A stretch of 64,000 bases of DNA, from the NCBI RefSeq assembly GCF_002093975.1, contig NZ_KZ084332.1, positions 68,579-132,578 on the forward strand. The letters run 5' to 3'. The translations under genes were made by a program, and so were the position numbers. The notes under the pieces are model-generated. The model saw only the letters and a list, made by a program, of their open reading frames with translations. It was not told the DNA's origin and did no database searches. Source of the DNA: Thermoactinospora rubra (GTDB taxonomy: Bacteria; Actinomycetota; Actinomycetes; Streptosporangiales; Streptosporangiaceae). This document shows, piece by piece, positions 8,423 through 21,551 of the stretch; positions within the stretch are counted from its first letter, which is position 1, and each line of letters starts with the position of its first letter.

Positions 8423-9025
8423 ATGCCGCAGGGCAAACCGCTCGTCGTCCCCGACGACGGCCTGACCACGCGCCAGCGCAGGGCCAGGCCGCTGCTGATC
8501 GTGCACACCGGCCCCGGCAAGGGCAAGTCCACGGCCGCCTTCGGGATGGCGCTGCGCGCCTGGAACCAGGGCTGGCCCATCGGGGTGTTCCAGTTCGTCA
8601 AGTCGGCCAAGTGGCGGGTCGGCGAGGAGCGCGCGCTCAGGGTGCTCGGCGAGACCGGCGAGGGCGGCCCGGTGACCTGGCACAAGATGGGCGAGGGCTG
8701 GTCGTGGATCCAGCGGCCCGGCGCCGAGGCCGACCACGCCGCCGACGCCCGCGAGGGCTGGGCGCAGATCAAGCGCGACCTGGCCGCGCAGACCTACCGC
8801 TTCTACGTGCTGGACGAGTTCACCTACCCGCTGAAGTGGGGCTGGCTGGACCTGGACGACGTGGTGGAGACCTTGACCACCCGGCCTGGCGCCCAGCACG
8901 TGGTGATCACCGGCAGGGACGCCCCCGGACGCCTGCTGGAGGCCGCCGACCTGGTGACGGAGATGGTCAAGGTCCGCCACCCCATGGACGCCGGGCAGAA
9001 GGGGCAGAAGGGCATCGAGTGGTAG
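8423..9025 (+). CDS. cobO: Cob(I)yrinic acid a,c-diamide adenosyltransferase
   Basis: A 200-aa CobO/BtuR-type enzyme that attaches the adenosyl group to the corrin cobalt from ATP. The P-loop HTGPGKGKSTAAFG is at about residues 29-42; GVFQFVKSAKWRVGEE, the YVLDEFTYPLKWGWLD core and a GRDAP segment follow, all conserved in the family. The ATG at 8423 lies 1 base after the chelatase stop, with AGGAAGG upstream. It overlaps cobB by 7 bp. Confidence 0.96.
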   Translation: MPQGKPLVVPDDGLTTRQRRARPLLIVHTGPGKGKSTAAFGMALRAWNQGWPIGVFQFVKSAKWRVGEERALRVLGETGEGGPVTWHKMGEGWSWIQRPGAEADHAADAREGWAQIKRDLAAQTYRFYVLDEFTYPLKWGWLDLDDVVETLTTRPGAQHVVITGRDAPGRLLEAADLVTEMVKVRHPMDAGQKGQKGIEW

Positions 9026-10386
9026 TCCCGCGGCTCGTGGTCGCCGCGCCCGCCTCCGGGAGCGGCAAGACCACGGTGGCCACGGGCCTGATGGCCGCGT
9101 TGCGCGGGCGCGGGCTGAAGGTCTCCCCGCACAAGGTGGGGCCCGACTACATCGACCCCGGCTACCACGCGCTGGCCACCGGGCGCCCCGGCCGCAACCT
9201 CGACCCCTGGCTGGTGGGGGAGGATCTGGTGGCGCCGCTGTTCGCCCACGGCGCGTCGGGGTGCGACGTGGCGGTGGTCGAGGGCGTCATGGGCCTGTTC
9301 GACGGCAGAGGCGGGACCGGCTTCGCCTCCACCGCGCACGTGGCCGGGCTGCTGGCGGCCCCGGTGGTGCTGGTGGTCGACGTCTCGCGGCAGAGCCGGT
9401 CGGTCGCGGCCACGGTGCACGGGTTCGCCTCGTTCGACTCGCGGATCCAGGTGGGCGGGGTGGTGCTCAACCGGGTCGGCTCCGACCGGCACGAGGAGCT
9501 GTGCCGGGCGGCGCTGGGCGAGAGGGGGATACCGGTGCTGGGCGCGATCCGCCGCGACGACGCCGTGGCGGTCCCGTCGCGCCACCTGGGCCTGGTGCCG
9601 GCCGCCGAACGCGGGGCCGAGGCCGTGGCGGCGGTGGACCGCCTCGCCGCGCTGGTGGCCCGCTCCTGCGACCTGGAGGCTCTGGTACGGCTCGCGCGGG
9701 CCGCCCCGCCGCTGGAGGCGACGCCCTGGGATCCGGTCCTCGCGGTGAAAGGCCCGGATGGGGCCAGCGAGACGGTCCGCGCGACGGTCCCCGAGGCGCC
9801 AGGCGTGGCCCGGAGCGGTCCTGTCGTGGCGGTGGCCGGGGGAGCGGCGTTCACATTCGGCTATGCCGAACACGTCGAGCTGCTGCGTGCCGCCGGGGCC
9901 GAGGTCGCGGTCTTCGACCCGTTGCGCGACGAGAAGCTGCCCGACGGCACGGCCGCGCTGGTCGTCGGGGGCGGCTTCCCGGAGGCGTACGCGGCCGACC
10001 TGGCGGCCAACGAGCCGCTGCGCGCCCGGATCGCCGCCTTCGGCGGGCCGATCGCGGCCGAGTGCGCGGGGCTGCTGTACCTGTGCGAGGCGCTCGACGG
10101 TCACCCCATGTGCGGAAAAATCCGGACAACAGCTCGCATGACCGATCACCTCACCCTCGGCTACCGCGAGGCGACAGCCGTACGGGAGTCCCTGCTGACC
10201 CGGCCAGGCGAGCGCTTCAGGGGCCACGAGTTCCACCGCACCGCCGTACCGGCTCCCGAGCGGCCGGTGTTCGCCTGGCCGGGAGGCGGCGACGGGTACG
10301 GCGAGGCCCGCCTGACCGCCTCCTACCTGCACCTGCACTGGGCAGGCTGCCCGGCCCTCGCCTCAAGAGTGGTGAAGTGTAGTTGA
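9019..10386 (+). CDS. cobB: Cobyrinate / hydrogenobyrinate a,c-diamide synthase
   Basis: A 455-aa two-domain amidotransferase that amidates the a and c side chains of the corrin ring using glutamine and ATP. The N-terminal dethiobiotin-synthetase-like P-loop domain (APASGSGKTTVATGL, then KVGPDYIDPGYH and EGVMGLFDG) is followed by a class I glutaminase domain with the nucleophile in AAECAGLLYLCEAL and GHEFHRT late in the chain. The GTG at 9019 is within cobO. The usual GVLP near the glutaminase Cys is replaced by GKIRTTARMTD, a small deviation. In the aerobic pathway it acts on hydrogenobyrinate before cobalt insertion by CobN. Confidence 0.94.
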   Translation: MVVPRLVVAAPASGSGKTTVATGLMAALRGRGLKVSPHKVGPDYIDPGYHALATGRPGRNLDPWLVGEDLVAPLFAHGASGCDVAVVEGVMGLFDGRGGTGFASTAHVAGLLAAPVVLVVDVSRQSRSVAATVHGFASFDSRIQVGGVVLNRVGSDRHEELCRAALGERGIPVLGAIRRDDAVAVPSRHLGLVPAAERGAEAVAAVDRLAALVARSCDLEALVRLARAAPPLEATPWDPVLAVKGPDGASETVRATVPEAPGVARSGPVVAVAGGAAFTFGYAEHVELLRAAGAEVAVFDPLRDEKLPDGTAALVVGGGFPEAYAADLAANEPLRARIAAFGGPIAAECAGLLYLCEALDGHPMCGKIRTTARMTDHLTLGYREATAVRESLLTRPGERFRGHEFHRTAVPAPERPVFAWPGGGDGYGEARLTASYLHLHWAGCPALASRVVKCS

Positions 10387-10420
10387 GTCAACTGTGGTTC
10401 GCTCAACTATACTTCACACC
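10372..10420 (+). promoter_or_regulatory. Near-perfect inverted repeat and leaderless promoter of the orphan ATPase
   Basis: Two 16-nt arms (10372-10387 and 10402-10417) match at 15 of 16 positions when one is reverse-complemented (GTGAAGTRTAGTTGAG); a nested palindrome AGTTGAGTCAACT sits at 10381-10393. The right arm contains TATACT (10408-10413), an excellent -10, with the ATG seven bases further on, where transcription would begin. There is no Shine-Dalgarno sequence, so a leaderless mRNA is likely. The left arm overlaps the end of cobB. It reads as an operator or autoregulatory site; it may also act as a cobB terminator, although it has no T-tract. Confidence 0.65.
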
Positions 10421-11844
10421 ATGAGGAAGCCGGAGCATGTGTTCGACCGGGACGACGAGTGGAGGGGGCTGGTGTCCTTCTCCGCCGACTCCCGTCGCGG
10501 CGCCCGGCTCGGCGTGGTCAGCGGCCGGCGCAGGCAGGGCAAGAGCTACCTGCTGGAGGCGCTGGCGACAGGCCTCGGCGGCATCTACTTCCCCGCGCTG
10601 GAGGTCACCGAGGCGGTGGCCCTGCGGCTGTTCGCGGAGGAGCTGATCCGCTTCACCCGGGCCCCCGTTCCGGCCTTCCGTGACTGGATCGACGCCATCC
10701 CCTACCTGTTCGGCATCGTGCGGGACCGGCCGGTGCCCGTGGTCTTCGACGAGTTCCCCTACCTGGTCAAGGCGTCTCCCGAGCTGCCGTCGGTCATCCA
10801 GCGCGAACTGGGCCCCGGCGGCTCCGGCAAGGACAGCACGGCCAGGCTGCTGCTGTGCGGGTCGGCGATGTCGGTGATGGGCGGTCTGCTGTCCGGCACG
10901 GCTCCGCTGCGCGGCCGGGCGGGACTGGAGCTGGACGTGCGGCCGTTCGGATACCGGCAGGCCGCCGGCTTCTGGGGGATCACCGATCCGCGGCTGGCCG
11001 TCTTGGTCCACGCGGTGGTCGGCGGCACCCCGGCGTACCGGCGGGAGTTCGTCGGCGACGACACGCCCGGCGGGTTGGACGACTTCGACGACTGGGTGGT
11101 CAGGACCGTGCTGAACCCCCAGGTTCCGCTCTTCAGGGAGGCCCGGTACCTCCTGGCGGAGGAGACCGAGATCCGCGACCCTTCGCTCTACCACTCCGTC
11201 CTGGCCGCCGTCGCCGAAGGCAACACCACGTCGGGTGGGATCGCCGGTTACGTGGGACGCAAGTCCAACGAGATCGCGCACCCGCTGCGGGTGCTGGAGG
11301 ACTGTCACCTCCTCGTCAAGGAGCGCGACGTCTTCCGGCCGGCACGGGCCCTCTACCGCATCGCCGAACCCCTGATCACCTTCTACCAGGCGATCATGGC
11401 GAGGGAGTGGACACGCCTGGAACGCGGCGCGGCGGCCACCGTCTGGCGGGGCAGCCGGGCACGCTTCCTGTCCCAGGTCGTCGGCCCGCACTTCGAGGCG
11501 CTCTGCCGGGAGTACGCTCTCCAGGCCGATCCCGAGGCCGGCGAGGTGGGCAGCGGCATCGTCGCGGACCCGGCCAACCGCTCCCGGATCCAGGTCGACG
11601 TGGCCGTCCTCGCGCCCGCGGACCACGGACGGCCGCGCCGGATCCTGTCCCTGGGAGAGGCGAAGTGGGACCGTGTCATGGGAGCCGAGCATGTCGCCCG
11701 GCTCGCCCGGGCGCGTGACCTGCTGGCCGTGAAGGGCTTCGACACCAGGGACACGGTGCTGGCCTGCTATTCCGGCGCCGGGTTCAGTCGTGAGCTGCTG
11801 TCGGGCGACGCGGGCGACGTGCACCTGGTCGCCCTCGGCGACCT

Positions 11845-11854
<10 letters not shown>
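10421..11854 (+). CDS. Orphan AAA family ATPase (archaeal-ATPase-like with C-terminal PD-(D/E)xK-like domain)
   Basis: A 477-aa protein. P-loop GRRRQGKSYLLEAL at about 35-48 and Walker B VPVVFDEFPYLVKASPE at about 105. A winged-helix-like middle follows (ITDPRLAVLVHAVVGGTPAYRREF; then YVGRKSNEIAHPLRVLEDCHLL). The C-terminus (QVDVAVLA, then ILSLGEAKWDRVM) looks like the nuclease-fold DUF234 domain of this family, with D, E and K placed as in PD-(D/E)xK enzymes. Function unknown; relatives are STAND-like ATPases found singly in many genomes. Its stop overlaps the convergent cobN stop by 10 bp. It has no known place in B12 synthesis and looks like an insertion into the cob locus. Confidence 0.85.
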
Positions 11855-15417
<3,563 letters not shown>

Positions 15418-15491
15418 GTGGACAATCCTCCCTCGGGGCGGTCGGCTGGGTAAGACTATCGACGCCAAGATCCGGCGTTACCATCCTCTTC

Positions 15492-16697
15492 GTGGCCATA
15501 GCCGACTTTCCCGGACGAGCGCGTCCAGACGCCTGTCCGGGGGCGCTCCAGGTCCACGAGGCGGCGGACGGCCCGCTGGCCAGGGTCAGGCTGCCGGGCG
15601 GCGTGGTCGCGCCCTCCCAGCTGGGCGAGCTGGCCTCCTGCGCCGCGGAGCTCGGCTCCGGCGTGATCGAGCTGACCTCACGGGCCAACGTGCAGGTGCG
15701 CGGCCTGCGCGACCCCGCGGCCTTCGCCGGGCGCGTCGCCGCCGCCGGCCTGCTGCCGTCGCCGTCCCATGAGCGCGTGCGCAACATCGTCGCCTCGCCG
15801 CTGAGCGGGCGCGGCCTCGCGGCCTGGGCGGAGCCCGAGTCGTCAGGCGGGCGCGAGGTCGCGGGCCGGGTGGATACCGAGCCGCTGGTGGAGGCGCTGG
15901 ACGAGGGGCTGTGCGCCCGGCCGCGGCTGGCCCGGCTGCCCGGGCGGTTCCTGTTCGCCGTCGACGACGGCACGGGCGACGTGGCCGGGCTCGGAGCGGA
16001 CGTCACCTTCACCCCGTCCGGACTGCTGCTGGCCGGAGCCGCCCTCCGCCTGGACGGCGATCCCGTCGCGCTCATGCTGGCCGCCGCCGAGGCGTTCCTC
16101 GACGTCGCCTTGGGCGCCTGGCGCATCGCGGAGCTGCCCGGCGGCCCCGCCCCCATCGCGGCCCTGCTCGGCGGCACGCTGTCCGGCAGGCCGCCCTCGC
16201 CGCCGCGCCCGCAACGCGCCGGGCTGCTGGAGCAGCGCGACGGCCGCGTGGCGCTGGAGGCCGTGCCGCCGCTGGGACGGCTGACCGCGCTCCAGGCACA
16301 GGCGGTCGCCGACGCCGTCACCCGGCCCACCATGCGCGCCACGGCCCGCACTCCAGCCGACGCGGCCGGCCCGGCCCCCCGGTTCACCCCCTGGCGGACC
16401 GTCATCGTCCCCGACCTCACGCGCGAGCAGGCCGCCGAGCTCGCCGCCGCCCTGGAGGCGGCCGGCCTGGCGACCGACCCCGGCTCGCCCTGGGTGGGCG
16501 TCACGGCCTGCACCGGGCGGCCCGGGTGCGGCAAGGCGCTGGCCGACGTGCGCGCCGACGCCGCCGCCTGGGTCGCGAGCCGCCCCTCCCGCGCCCCGAC
16601 GCACTGGGCGGGCTGCGAACGGCGGTGCGGCCTGCCCAGGGGCGAGGTCGTCCAGATGGTCGCCACCGGACGTGGCTACGACGAAAGGCAGCCGTGA
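15492..16697 (+). CDS. cobG: Precorrin-3B synthase
   Basis: A 401-aa member of the nitrite/sulfite reductase ferredoxin family that uses O2 to form precorrin-3B, the step that marks the aerobic pathway. Ferredoxin-like half-domains start near [11 protein letters not shown] and [13 protein letters not shown]. The [4Fe-4S]/siroheme-type cysteines are present: [13 protein letters not shown] (about 337-349) and [12 protein letters not shown] (about 374-385). Start: GTG at 15492 with weak Shine-Dalgarno; the promoter must lie in the 74-bp cobN-cobG gap. Coupled to cobH by GTGA. Confidence 0.92.
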   Translation: MAIADFPGRARPDACPGALQVHEAADGPLARVRLPGGVVAPSQLGELASCAAELGSGVIELTSRANVQVRGLRDPAAFAGRVAAAGLLPSPSHERVRNIVASPLSGRGLAAWAEPESSGGREVAGRVDTEPLVEALDEGLCARPRLARLPGRFLFAVDDGTGDVAGLGADVTFTPSGLLLAGAALRLDGDPVALMLAAAEAFLDVALGAWRIAELPGGPAPIAALLGGTLSGRPPSPPRPQRAGLLEQRDGRVALEAVPPLGRLTALQAQAVADAVTRPTMRATARTPADAAGPAPRFTPWRTVIVPDLTREQAAELAAALEAAGLATDPGSPWVGVTACTGRPGCGKALADVRADAAAWVASRPSRAPTHWAGCERRCGLPRGEVVQMVATGRGYDERQP

Positions 16698-17314
16698 TCG
16701 ACTACCTACGCGACGGGACCGAGATCTACCGGCGCTCGTTCGCCACCATCCGCGCCGAGACCGACCTGTCCGGCCTGCCGCCGGACGTGGCGCGGGTCGC
16801 CGTGCGGATGATCCACGCCTGCGGTATGACGGACCTGGTCGACGACCTGGACTTCTCCCCCGATGTCGTACGGCGGGGCCGCGCCGCGCTCCGGGCCGGC
16901 GCGCCCGTGCTGTGCGACGCGATGATGGTGGCCTCCGGCGTCACCCGCAGCCGGCTGCCCGCCGCCAACGACGTGGTCTGCACGCTCGACGCCCCCGAGG
17001 TGCCCGAGCTGGCCGCCAGGCTCGGCACCACGCGCAGCGCCGCCGCGCTGGAGCTGTGGCGCGACCGCCTGGAGGGCTCGGTGGTCGCCATCGGCAACGC
17101 CCCGACCGCGCTGTTCCGCCTGCTGGAGCTCGTCGCCGAGGGCGCGGGCCGGCCGGCCGCCGTGCTCGGCGTCCCGGTGGGGTTCGTCGGCGCGGCCGAG
17201 TCCAAGCGGGCGCTGGCCGACAGCGGCCTCGAGTACCTGGTGGTGCACGGCCGCCGCGGCGGCAGCGCGATGACGGCGGCGGCGGTCAACGCCATCGCGA
17301 GTGAGGCGGATTGA
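16694..17314 (+). CDS. cobH: Precorrin-8X methylmutase
   Basis: A 206-aa CobH that moves the C-11 methyl to C-12, giving hydrogenobyrinate. Family signatures are clear: [13 protein letters not shown] near the start, [11 protein letters not shown] with the catalytic His (about residue 43), [12 protein letters not shown], and [15 protein letters not shown] followed by [13 protein letters not shown]. The GTG start overlaps the cobG stop. Confidence 0.96.
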   Translation: MIDYLRDGTEIYRRSFATIRAETDLSGLPPDVARVAVRMIHACGMTDLVDDLDFSPDVVRRGRAALRAGAPVLCDAMMVASGVTRSRLPAANDVVCTLDAPEVPELAARLGTTRSAAALELWRDRLEGSVVAIGNAPTALFRLLELVAEGAGRPAAVLGVPVGFVGAAESKRALADSGLEYLVVHGRRGGSAMTAAAVNAIASEAD

Positions 17315-17315
17315 C

Positions 17316-18794
17316 ATGACGGGACGGCTGTATGGCGTGGGCCTGGGCCCCGGCGACCCCGAGCTGGTCACGGTCAAGGCCGCCCGGCTGATCGGCGAGG
17401 CCGACGTGATCGCCTACCACGCGGCCAGGCACGGCCGCAGCATCGCCCGCTCGATCGCGGCGCCGTACATGCGGGAGGGCCAGATCGAGGAGCTGCTGCT
17501 CTACCCGCTCACCACGGAGACCACCGACCATCCGGGCGGCTACCAGGGCGCGCTGGACGACTTCTACGCCGACTGCGCCGAGCGGCTGGCCGCCCACCTG
17601 GACGCGGGCCGTACCGTGGTCGTGCTGGCCGAGGGCGACCCGCTGTTCTACGGCTCCTACATGCACATGCACAAGCGGCTCGCGCACCGGTACCCGACCG
17701 AGGTGGTGCCCGGCGTCACCTCCGTCAGCGCCGCCGCCGCGGTGCTGGGCCGGCCGCTGGTGGAGAAGGAGGAGATCCTCACCGTCCTGCCCGGCACGCT
17801 GGAGGCCGGGGAGCTGGCCGAGCGGCTGCGCTCGACCGACTCGGCGGCCGTGCTCAAGCTGGGCCGGGCCTTCGCCAAGGTGCGCGACGCCCTGGCCGAG
17901 GCCGGACGGCTCGACGACGCCTGGTACGTCGAGCGGGCCACGATGCGCGCCCAGCGGGTGGCGCCGCTGAAGGACGTGGACCCCGAGGGCGTGCCGTACT
18001 TCTCCCTGGCCCTGCTCACCAGCCCCGCCCAGGACGGCTTCGTCCCGGCGCCGGTCGCCGAGGCGGGGCGGGGAGAGGTGGCGGTGGTCGGTCTCGGCCC
18101 GGCCGGGCGGGCGTGGCTGACGCCGGAGGCGCATGAGGCGCTGGCGTGGGCGACCGACATCGTGGGATACGGGCCGTATGTGGACCGGGTGCCGCCCAAC
18201 CCGCGCCAGACGCGGCACCGCACGGACAACCGCGAGGAGGCCGACCGCGCGCGGCACGCGCTGGAGCTGGCCCGCGAGGGCAGGCGGGTGGCCGTGGTGT
18301 CCTCGGGCGATCCGGGGGTGTTCGCGATGGCCGGCGCGGTGCTGGAGGCGGCCGGGGACTTCCCGGACGTCCCGGTGCGCGTGGTGCCCGGGCTGACCGC
18401 CGCGCAGGCCGTCGCGAGCCGGGTGGGGGCGCCGCTGGGGCACGACTACTGCGTGCTGTCGCTGTCGGACCTGCTCAAGCCGTGGGACGTGGTGGCGCGC
18501 CGCATCACCGCCGCGGCGCGGGCGGATCTCGTGCTGGCGATCTACAATCCGGCCTCGCGCAGCCGTACGTGGCAGCTGGCCGCGGCCCGCGACCTGCTGC
18601 TGGAGCACCGGGACCCGGGCACGCCGGTGGTGATCGGCCGCGGCGTGGGGAGCGAGGAGGAGAGCGTCACCGTCACGACCCTCGGCGAGCTGGACCCCTC
18701 GCAGGCAGACATGCGCTGCCTGGTCATCGTCGGCTCCTCGCGCACGCGCGTCACCCCGTCCGGGGCCGTCTACACCCCGCGCCGCTACCCCTGA
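17316..18794 (+). CDS. cobIJ: Precorrin-2 C20-methyltransferase / precorrin-3B C17-methyltransferase fusion
   Basis: A 492-aa fusion of two SAM-dependent tetrapyrrole methylases, a common actinomycete arrangement. N-terminal CobI: GVGLGPGDPELVTVKA, VLAEGDPLFYGSYMHMH, VVPGVTSVSAAAA. C-terminal CobJ (from about residue 245): VVGLGPAGRAWLTPEA, then VVSSGDPGVFAMAGAVLEA and VVPGLTAAQAVASRVGAPLG. The second half performs ring contraction after CobG. The ATG at 17316 is one base past the cobH stop; an upstream GTG (17301) would add five residues. Ends in a 10-bp convergent overlap with cobK. Confidence 0.95.
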   Translation: MTGRLYGVGLGPGDPELVTVKAARLIGEADVIAYHAARHGRSIARSIAAPYMREGQIEELLLYPLTTETTDHPGGYQGALDDFYADCAERLAAHLDAGRTVVVLAEGDPLFYGSYMHMHKRLAHRYPTEVVPGVTSVSAAAAVLGRPLVEKEEILTVLPGTLEAGELAERLRSTDSAAVLKLGRAFAKVRDALAEAGRLDDAWYVERATMRAQRVAPLKDVDPEGVPYFSLALLTSPAQDGFVPAPVAEAGRGEVAVVGLGPAGRAWLTPEAHEALAWATDIVGYGPYVDRVPPNPRQTRHRTDNREEADRARHALELAREGRRVAVVSSGDPGVFAMAGAVLEAAGDFPDVPVRVVPGLTAAQAVASRVGAPLGHDYCVLSLSDLLKPWDVVARRITAAARADLVLAIYNPASRSRTWQLAAARDLLLEHRDPGTPVVIGRGVGSEEESVTVTTLGELDPSQADMRCLVIVGSSRTRVTPSGAVYTPRRYP

Positions 18795-19519
18795 GCCCCC
18801 GCTCCCTCGATCCACGCCACCGCCTCGGCCACCGTCTCCACCAGGCGCACCCCGGCGGGCGGGGGCGGCCGGTCAACCATGATCACCGGCATCCCGAGCA
18901 GGCGGGCCGCGTCGAGCTTGGCGGAGGTCAGCTCGCCGCCGCTGTCCTTGGTGACCAGCACGTCCAGGCGGTGCTCGCGGATGAGCGCGAGCTCGCCCTC
19001 CAGCGTGTACGGCCCGCGGTCCAGCACCACGTGGACATTGGGCGGGATCGGCGGCTCGGGCGGATCGACGCTCCTGGCGAGCAGCCAGATCCCCGGCCTG
19101 CCGGTGAAGACGGGCAGGCTGCGGCGGCCGGTGGTGAGGAACACCCTGGCCGGCGCCCGGAGGCGGGCGGCGGCCTCCTGAAGGGAGCCCACGCGCTGCC
19201 AGCCCGGCTCGGCCGGCCAGCCGGGGCGGCGCAGCACCAGCAGCGGCACGCCGGTGGCGCCCGCCGCCCGCGCCGCCGAGGCGGTCATCCGCGCGGCGAA
19301 CGGGTGCGTGGCGTCCACCAGCCGGTCGACGGCGTGCTCCCGCAGCCAGGTGGCCAGCCCCTTGGGCCCGCCGAAGCCGCCTTCGCGCACCTCGCCCACC
19401 GGCAGCCGGGGATTGGACACCCGCCCGGCCAGGGAGGAGACGACGTGCACGCCCCGGGCGGCCAGCTCGGCGGCCAGCGCCCTGGCCTCGGCCGTGCCGC
19501 CGAGGATCAGGACGCGCAC
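18785..19519 (-). CDS. cobK: Precorrin-6A reductase
   Basis: A 244-aa NAD(P)H-dependent reductase that converts precorrin-6A to 6B. It starts VRVLILGGTAEARALAAEL, the CobK nucleotide-binding motif, and has DATHPFAARMTASAARA (about 85-101) and the C-terminal VTKDSGGELTSAKLDAARLLGMPV, all conserved. The GTG start lies inside the end of cobM (13-bp overlap), so cobL-cobM-cobK are translated as a coupled unit. Confidence 0.95.
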   Translation of the reverse strand: MRVLILGGTAEARALAAELAARGVHVVSSLAGRVSNPRLPVGEVREGGFGGPKGLATWLREHAVDRLVDATHPFAARMTASAARAAGATGVPLLVLRRPGWPAEPGWQRVGSLQEAAARLRAPARVFLTTGRRSLPVFTGRPGIWLLARSVDPPEPPIPPNVHVVLDRGPYTLEGELALIREHRLDVLVTKDSGGELTSAKLDAARLLGMPVIMVDRPPPPAGVRLVETVAEAVAWIEGAGAQG

Positions 19520-20259
19520 GTTCTGTCCCTGCCGGTGCCGTACAGGTGGCTGTCGGGGAACTCCGAGGCCGCCAGCACCCGGCCCACCACGATGACCGCG
19601 GTGCGTTTGATCCCGGCTTCGTGCACCTGAGCGGCGATGCCGGAGAGCGTGCCGCGCAGGATCACCTCGTCGTCCCGGCTTGCGCGCGCCACGACCGCGA
19701 CCGGGCAGTCGGCGCCGTAGGCGGGCAGCAGCTCGGCCACCACCTGGTCGATCCGCTGCACGGCCAGGTGCAGCACCATCGTGGCCCGGCTCGCCGACAG
19801 GGTCGCCAGGTCCTCCCCCTCCGGCATCGGCGTGGCCCTGGCCGCTGTGCGGGTCAGGATGACCGTCTGGCCGACGCCGGGCACGGTCAGCTCCCTGCCC
19901 AGCGAGGCGGCCGCCGCCGCGAACGCCGGCACCCCGGGGACCACCTCGTACGGCACGCCGAGCCGGTCCAGCCTGCGCATCTGCTCGGCCATGGCGGAGA
20001 ACACCGAGGGGTCGCCCGAGTGCAGCCTGGCCACGTCGAGCCCGTCCGCGTGGGCCCGGGCCAGCTCGGCGACGATCTCGTCCAGTGTCAGGTGGGCGGT
20101 GTCGACCAGGCGGGCGCCGGGCGGGCATTCCGCCAGGAGCTCGCGCGGGACGAGCGACCCGGCGTAGAGGCACACCGGCGCCCGGCGGAGCACCCCGAGC
20201 CCGCGCAGCGTGATCAGGTCGGCCGCGCCGGGCCCGGCGCCGACGAAGTACACGGTCAA
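19507..20259 (-). CDS. cobM: Precorrin-4 C11-methyltransferase
   Basis: A 250-aa SAM-dependent tetrapyrrole methylase. Motifs: TVYFVGAGPGAADLITLRG at the start, YAGSLVPRELL, ARLHSGDPSVFSAMAEQMRRL (about 82-102), YEVVPGVPAFAAAAASLGRELTVP (abridged) and AGIKRTAVIVVG near the end. The TTG at 20259 was chosen as start: AGGAGGG lies six bases upstream and it gives the usual M-T-V-Y N-terminus; the TTG overlaps the cobL stop (TTGA). Confidence 0.95.
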   Translation of the reverse strand: MTVYFVGAGPGAADLITLRGLGVLRRAPVCLYAGSLVPRELLAECPPGARLVDTAHLTLDEIVAELARAHADGLDVARLHSGDPSVFSAMAEQMRRLDRLGVPYEVVPGVPAFAAAAASLGRELTVPGVGQTVILTRTAARATPMPEGEDLATLSASRATMVLHLAVQRIDQVVAELLPAYGADCPVAVVARASRDDEVILRGTLSGIAAQVHEAGIKRTAVIVVGRVLAASEFPDSHLYGTGRDRTCAS

Positions 20260-21551
20260 GGCTGTCCCTCCTCTGCGTCCGGGTCTCCGGCGGTCGTGCC
20301 CTTCGTGACCGACCAGACGGTCACGGGCGCGAGGGCCCGCCAGCCGGCGAAGCGGCCCAGCGGCGCCGCCCTGTGGACCGCGAGCCGCGCCAGGTCGCCG
20401 CCCAGCCTGCCGTACCACTGGAAGACCACGGCCTCCGACTCCACGGTGACGGCGTTGGCCACGAGCCGGCCGCCCGGACGCAGCGCCGCCCAGCACAGCT
20501 CCAGCAGGCCGGGCTCGGTCAGGCCGCCGCCGACGAAGACCGCGTCCGGCGCGGGCAGCCCCTCCAGCGCGGCGGGCGCCCTGCCCTCGACGACGCGCAG
20601 CCTGGGCACGCCCAGCGTCTCGGCGTTGCGGCGGATCCTGGCCGCGCGCTCCGGGTCGCTCTCGACCGCGACCGCCTCGCAGGCGCGGTGGCCGCGCAGC
20701 CACTCGATGGCGATGCTGCCCGCGCCAGCGCCCACGTCCCACAGCAGCTGCCCGGGCAGCGGCGCCAGCCGGGACAGGCTGACCGCGCGCACCTCCCGCT
20801 TGGTCAGCTGCCCGTCGTGCTCGAACGCCTCGTCCGGCAGGCCCGGTACGGCGGGCAGCGGCCCGGCGTCAGGATCGGCCGCGCACTCCACGGCGACGAC
20901 GTGCAGCGCCGAGGGCGCGGGAGCCGTCCAGCCCGACGCGGTGCCGCTGACCCGGGATTCGCCGGGGGAGCCCAGGTCCGACAGGACGACCATGCGGCTC
21001 GGGCCGTACCCGCTCGTGACCAGCAGCTCGGCCACCCGCGCGGGGGAGCCGCCGAGGACCAGCACGCGGCGGCCCGGGAAGAGGGCCGCACGCAGGGCGG
21101 CGGCGGGGCGGCCGACCAGGCTGACGGTCTCGACCTCCTCCACCGGCCAGCCCAGCCGCGCGCAGGCCAGCGACAGCGACGACAGGTGCGGCACCACCCG
21201 CACCCGGTCGGGGCCCAGCAGGCGTACCAGGGTGGTGCCGATGCCGTAGAACATGGGGTCCCCGCTGGCCAGCACGCACACCCGGCGGCCGGCGTGCTCG
21301 GCGAGCAGCCCGGGCAGCGCCGGCAGCAGGGGAGAGGGCCAGGCGACACGCTCGGCCGCAGACGGGGGCACGGATGGTGGCACGGACGGGGGCACAGACG
21401 GCTTGGTCAGGGGCACAGTCGGCGTGGCCGGCGGCACGAGGTCCAGCTGGCGGCGGCTGCCCATCAGCACCTCGGCCTCCGCCACCGCCCGCCGGGCCTC
21501 CCCGGACAGCCCGGCCCAGCCGTCCGCGCCGATCCCGACGACCGTGATCAC
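20256..21551 (-). CDS. cobL: Precorrin-6Y C5,15-methyltransferase (decarboxylating)
   Basis: A 431-aa bifunctional enzyme: an N-terminal CobE/CbiE-like methylase (VVGIGADGWAGLSGEA; VLASGDPMFYGIGTTLVRLLG; FEHDGQLTKREVRAVSLSRL) and a C-terminal CbiT-like methylase/decarboxylase (LLWDVGAGAGSIAIEWLR; DAVFVGGGLTEPGLLE). An unusual P-S-V-P repeat (about residues 45-60), encoded by 12-bp repeats at about 21360-21420, sits in a loop of the first domain. The GTG start overlaps the upstream PPOX stop by 4 bp. Confidence 0.94.
   Translation of the reverse strand: MITVVGIGADGWAGLSGEARRAVAEAEVLMGSRRQLDLVPPATPTVPLTKPSVPPSVPPSVPPSAAERVAWPSPLLPALPGLLAEHAGRRVCVLASGDPMFYGIGTTLVRLLGPDRVRVVPHLSSLSLACARLGWPVEEVETVSLVGRPAAALRAALFPGRRVLVLGGSPARVAELLVTSGYGPSRMVVLSDLGSPGESRVSGTASGWTAPAPSALHVVAVECAADPDAGPLPAVPGLPDEAFEHDGQLTKREVRAVSLSRLAPLPGQLLWDVGAGAGSIAIEWLRGHRACEAVAVESDPERAARIRRNAETLGVPRLRVVEGRAPAALEGLPAPDAVFVGGGLTEPGLLELCWAALRPGGRLVANAVTVESEAVVFQWYGRLGGDLARLAVHRAAPLGRFAGWRALAPVTVWSVTKGTTAGDPDAEEGQP

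Noticed and set aside
15418..15491. Possible second B12 riboswitch between cobN and cobG
   Set aside because: The gap is only 74 bp and has no B12 box (GCCACTG-like) on either strand.
21358..21420. Short GGGGGCACGGAC-like repeats as a regulatory or mobile element
   Set aside because: They encode the Pro/Ser/Val-rich loop of cobL in frame, with normal family sequence on both sides.
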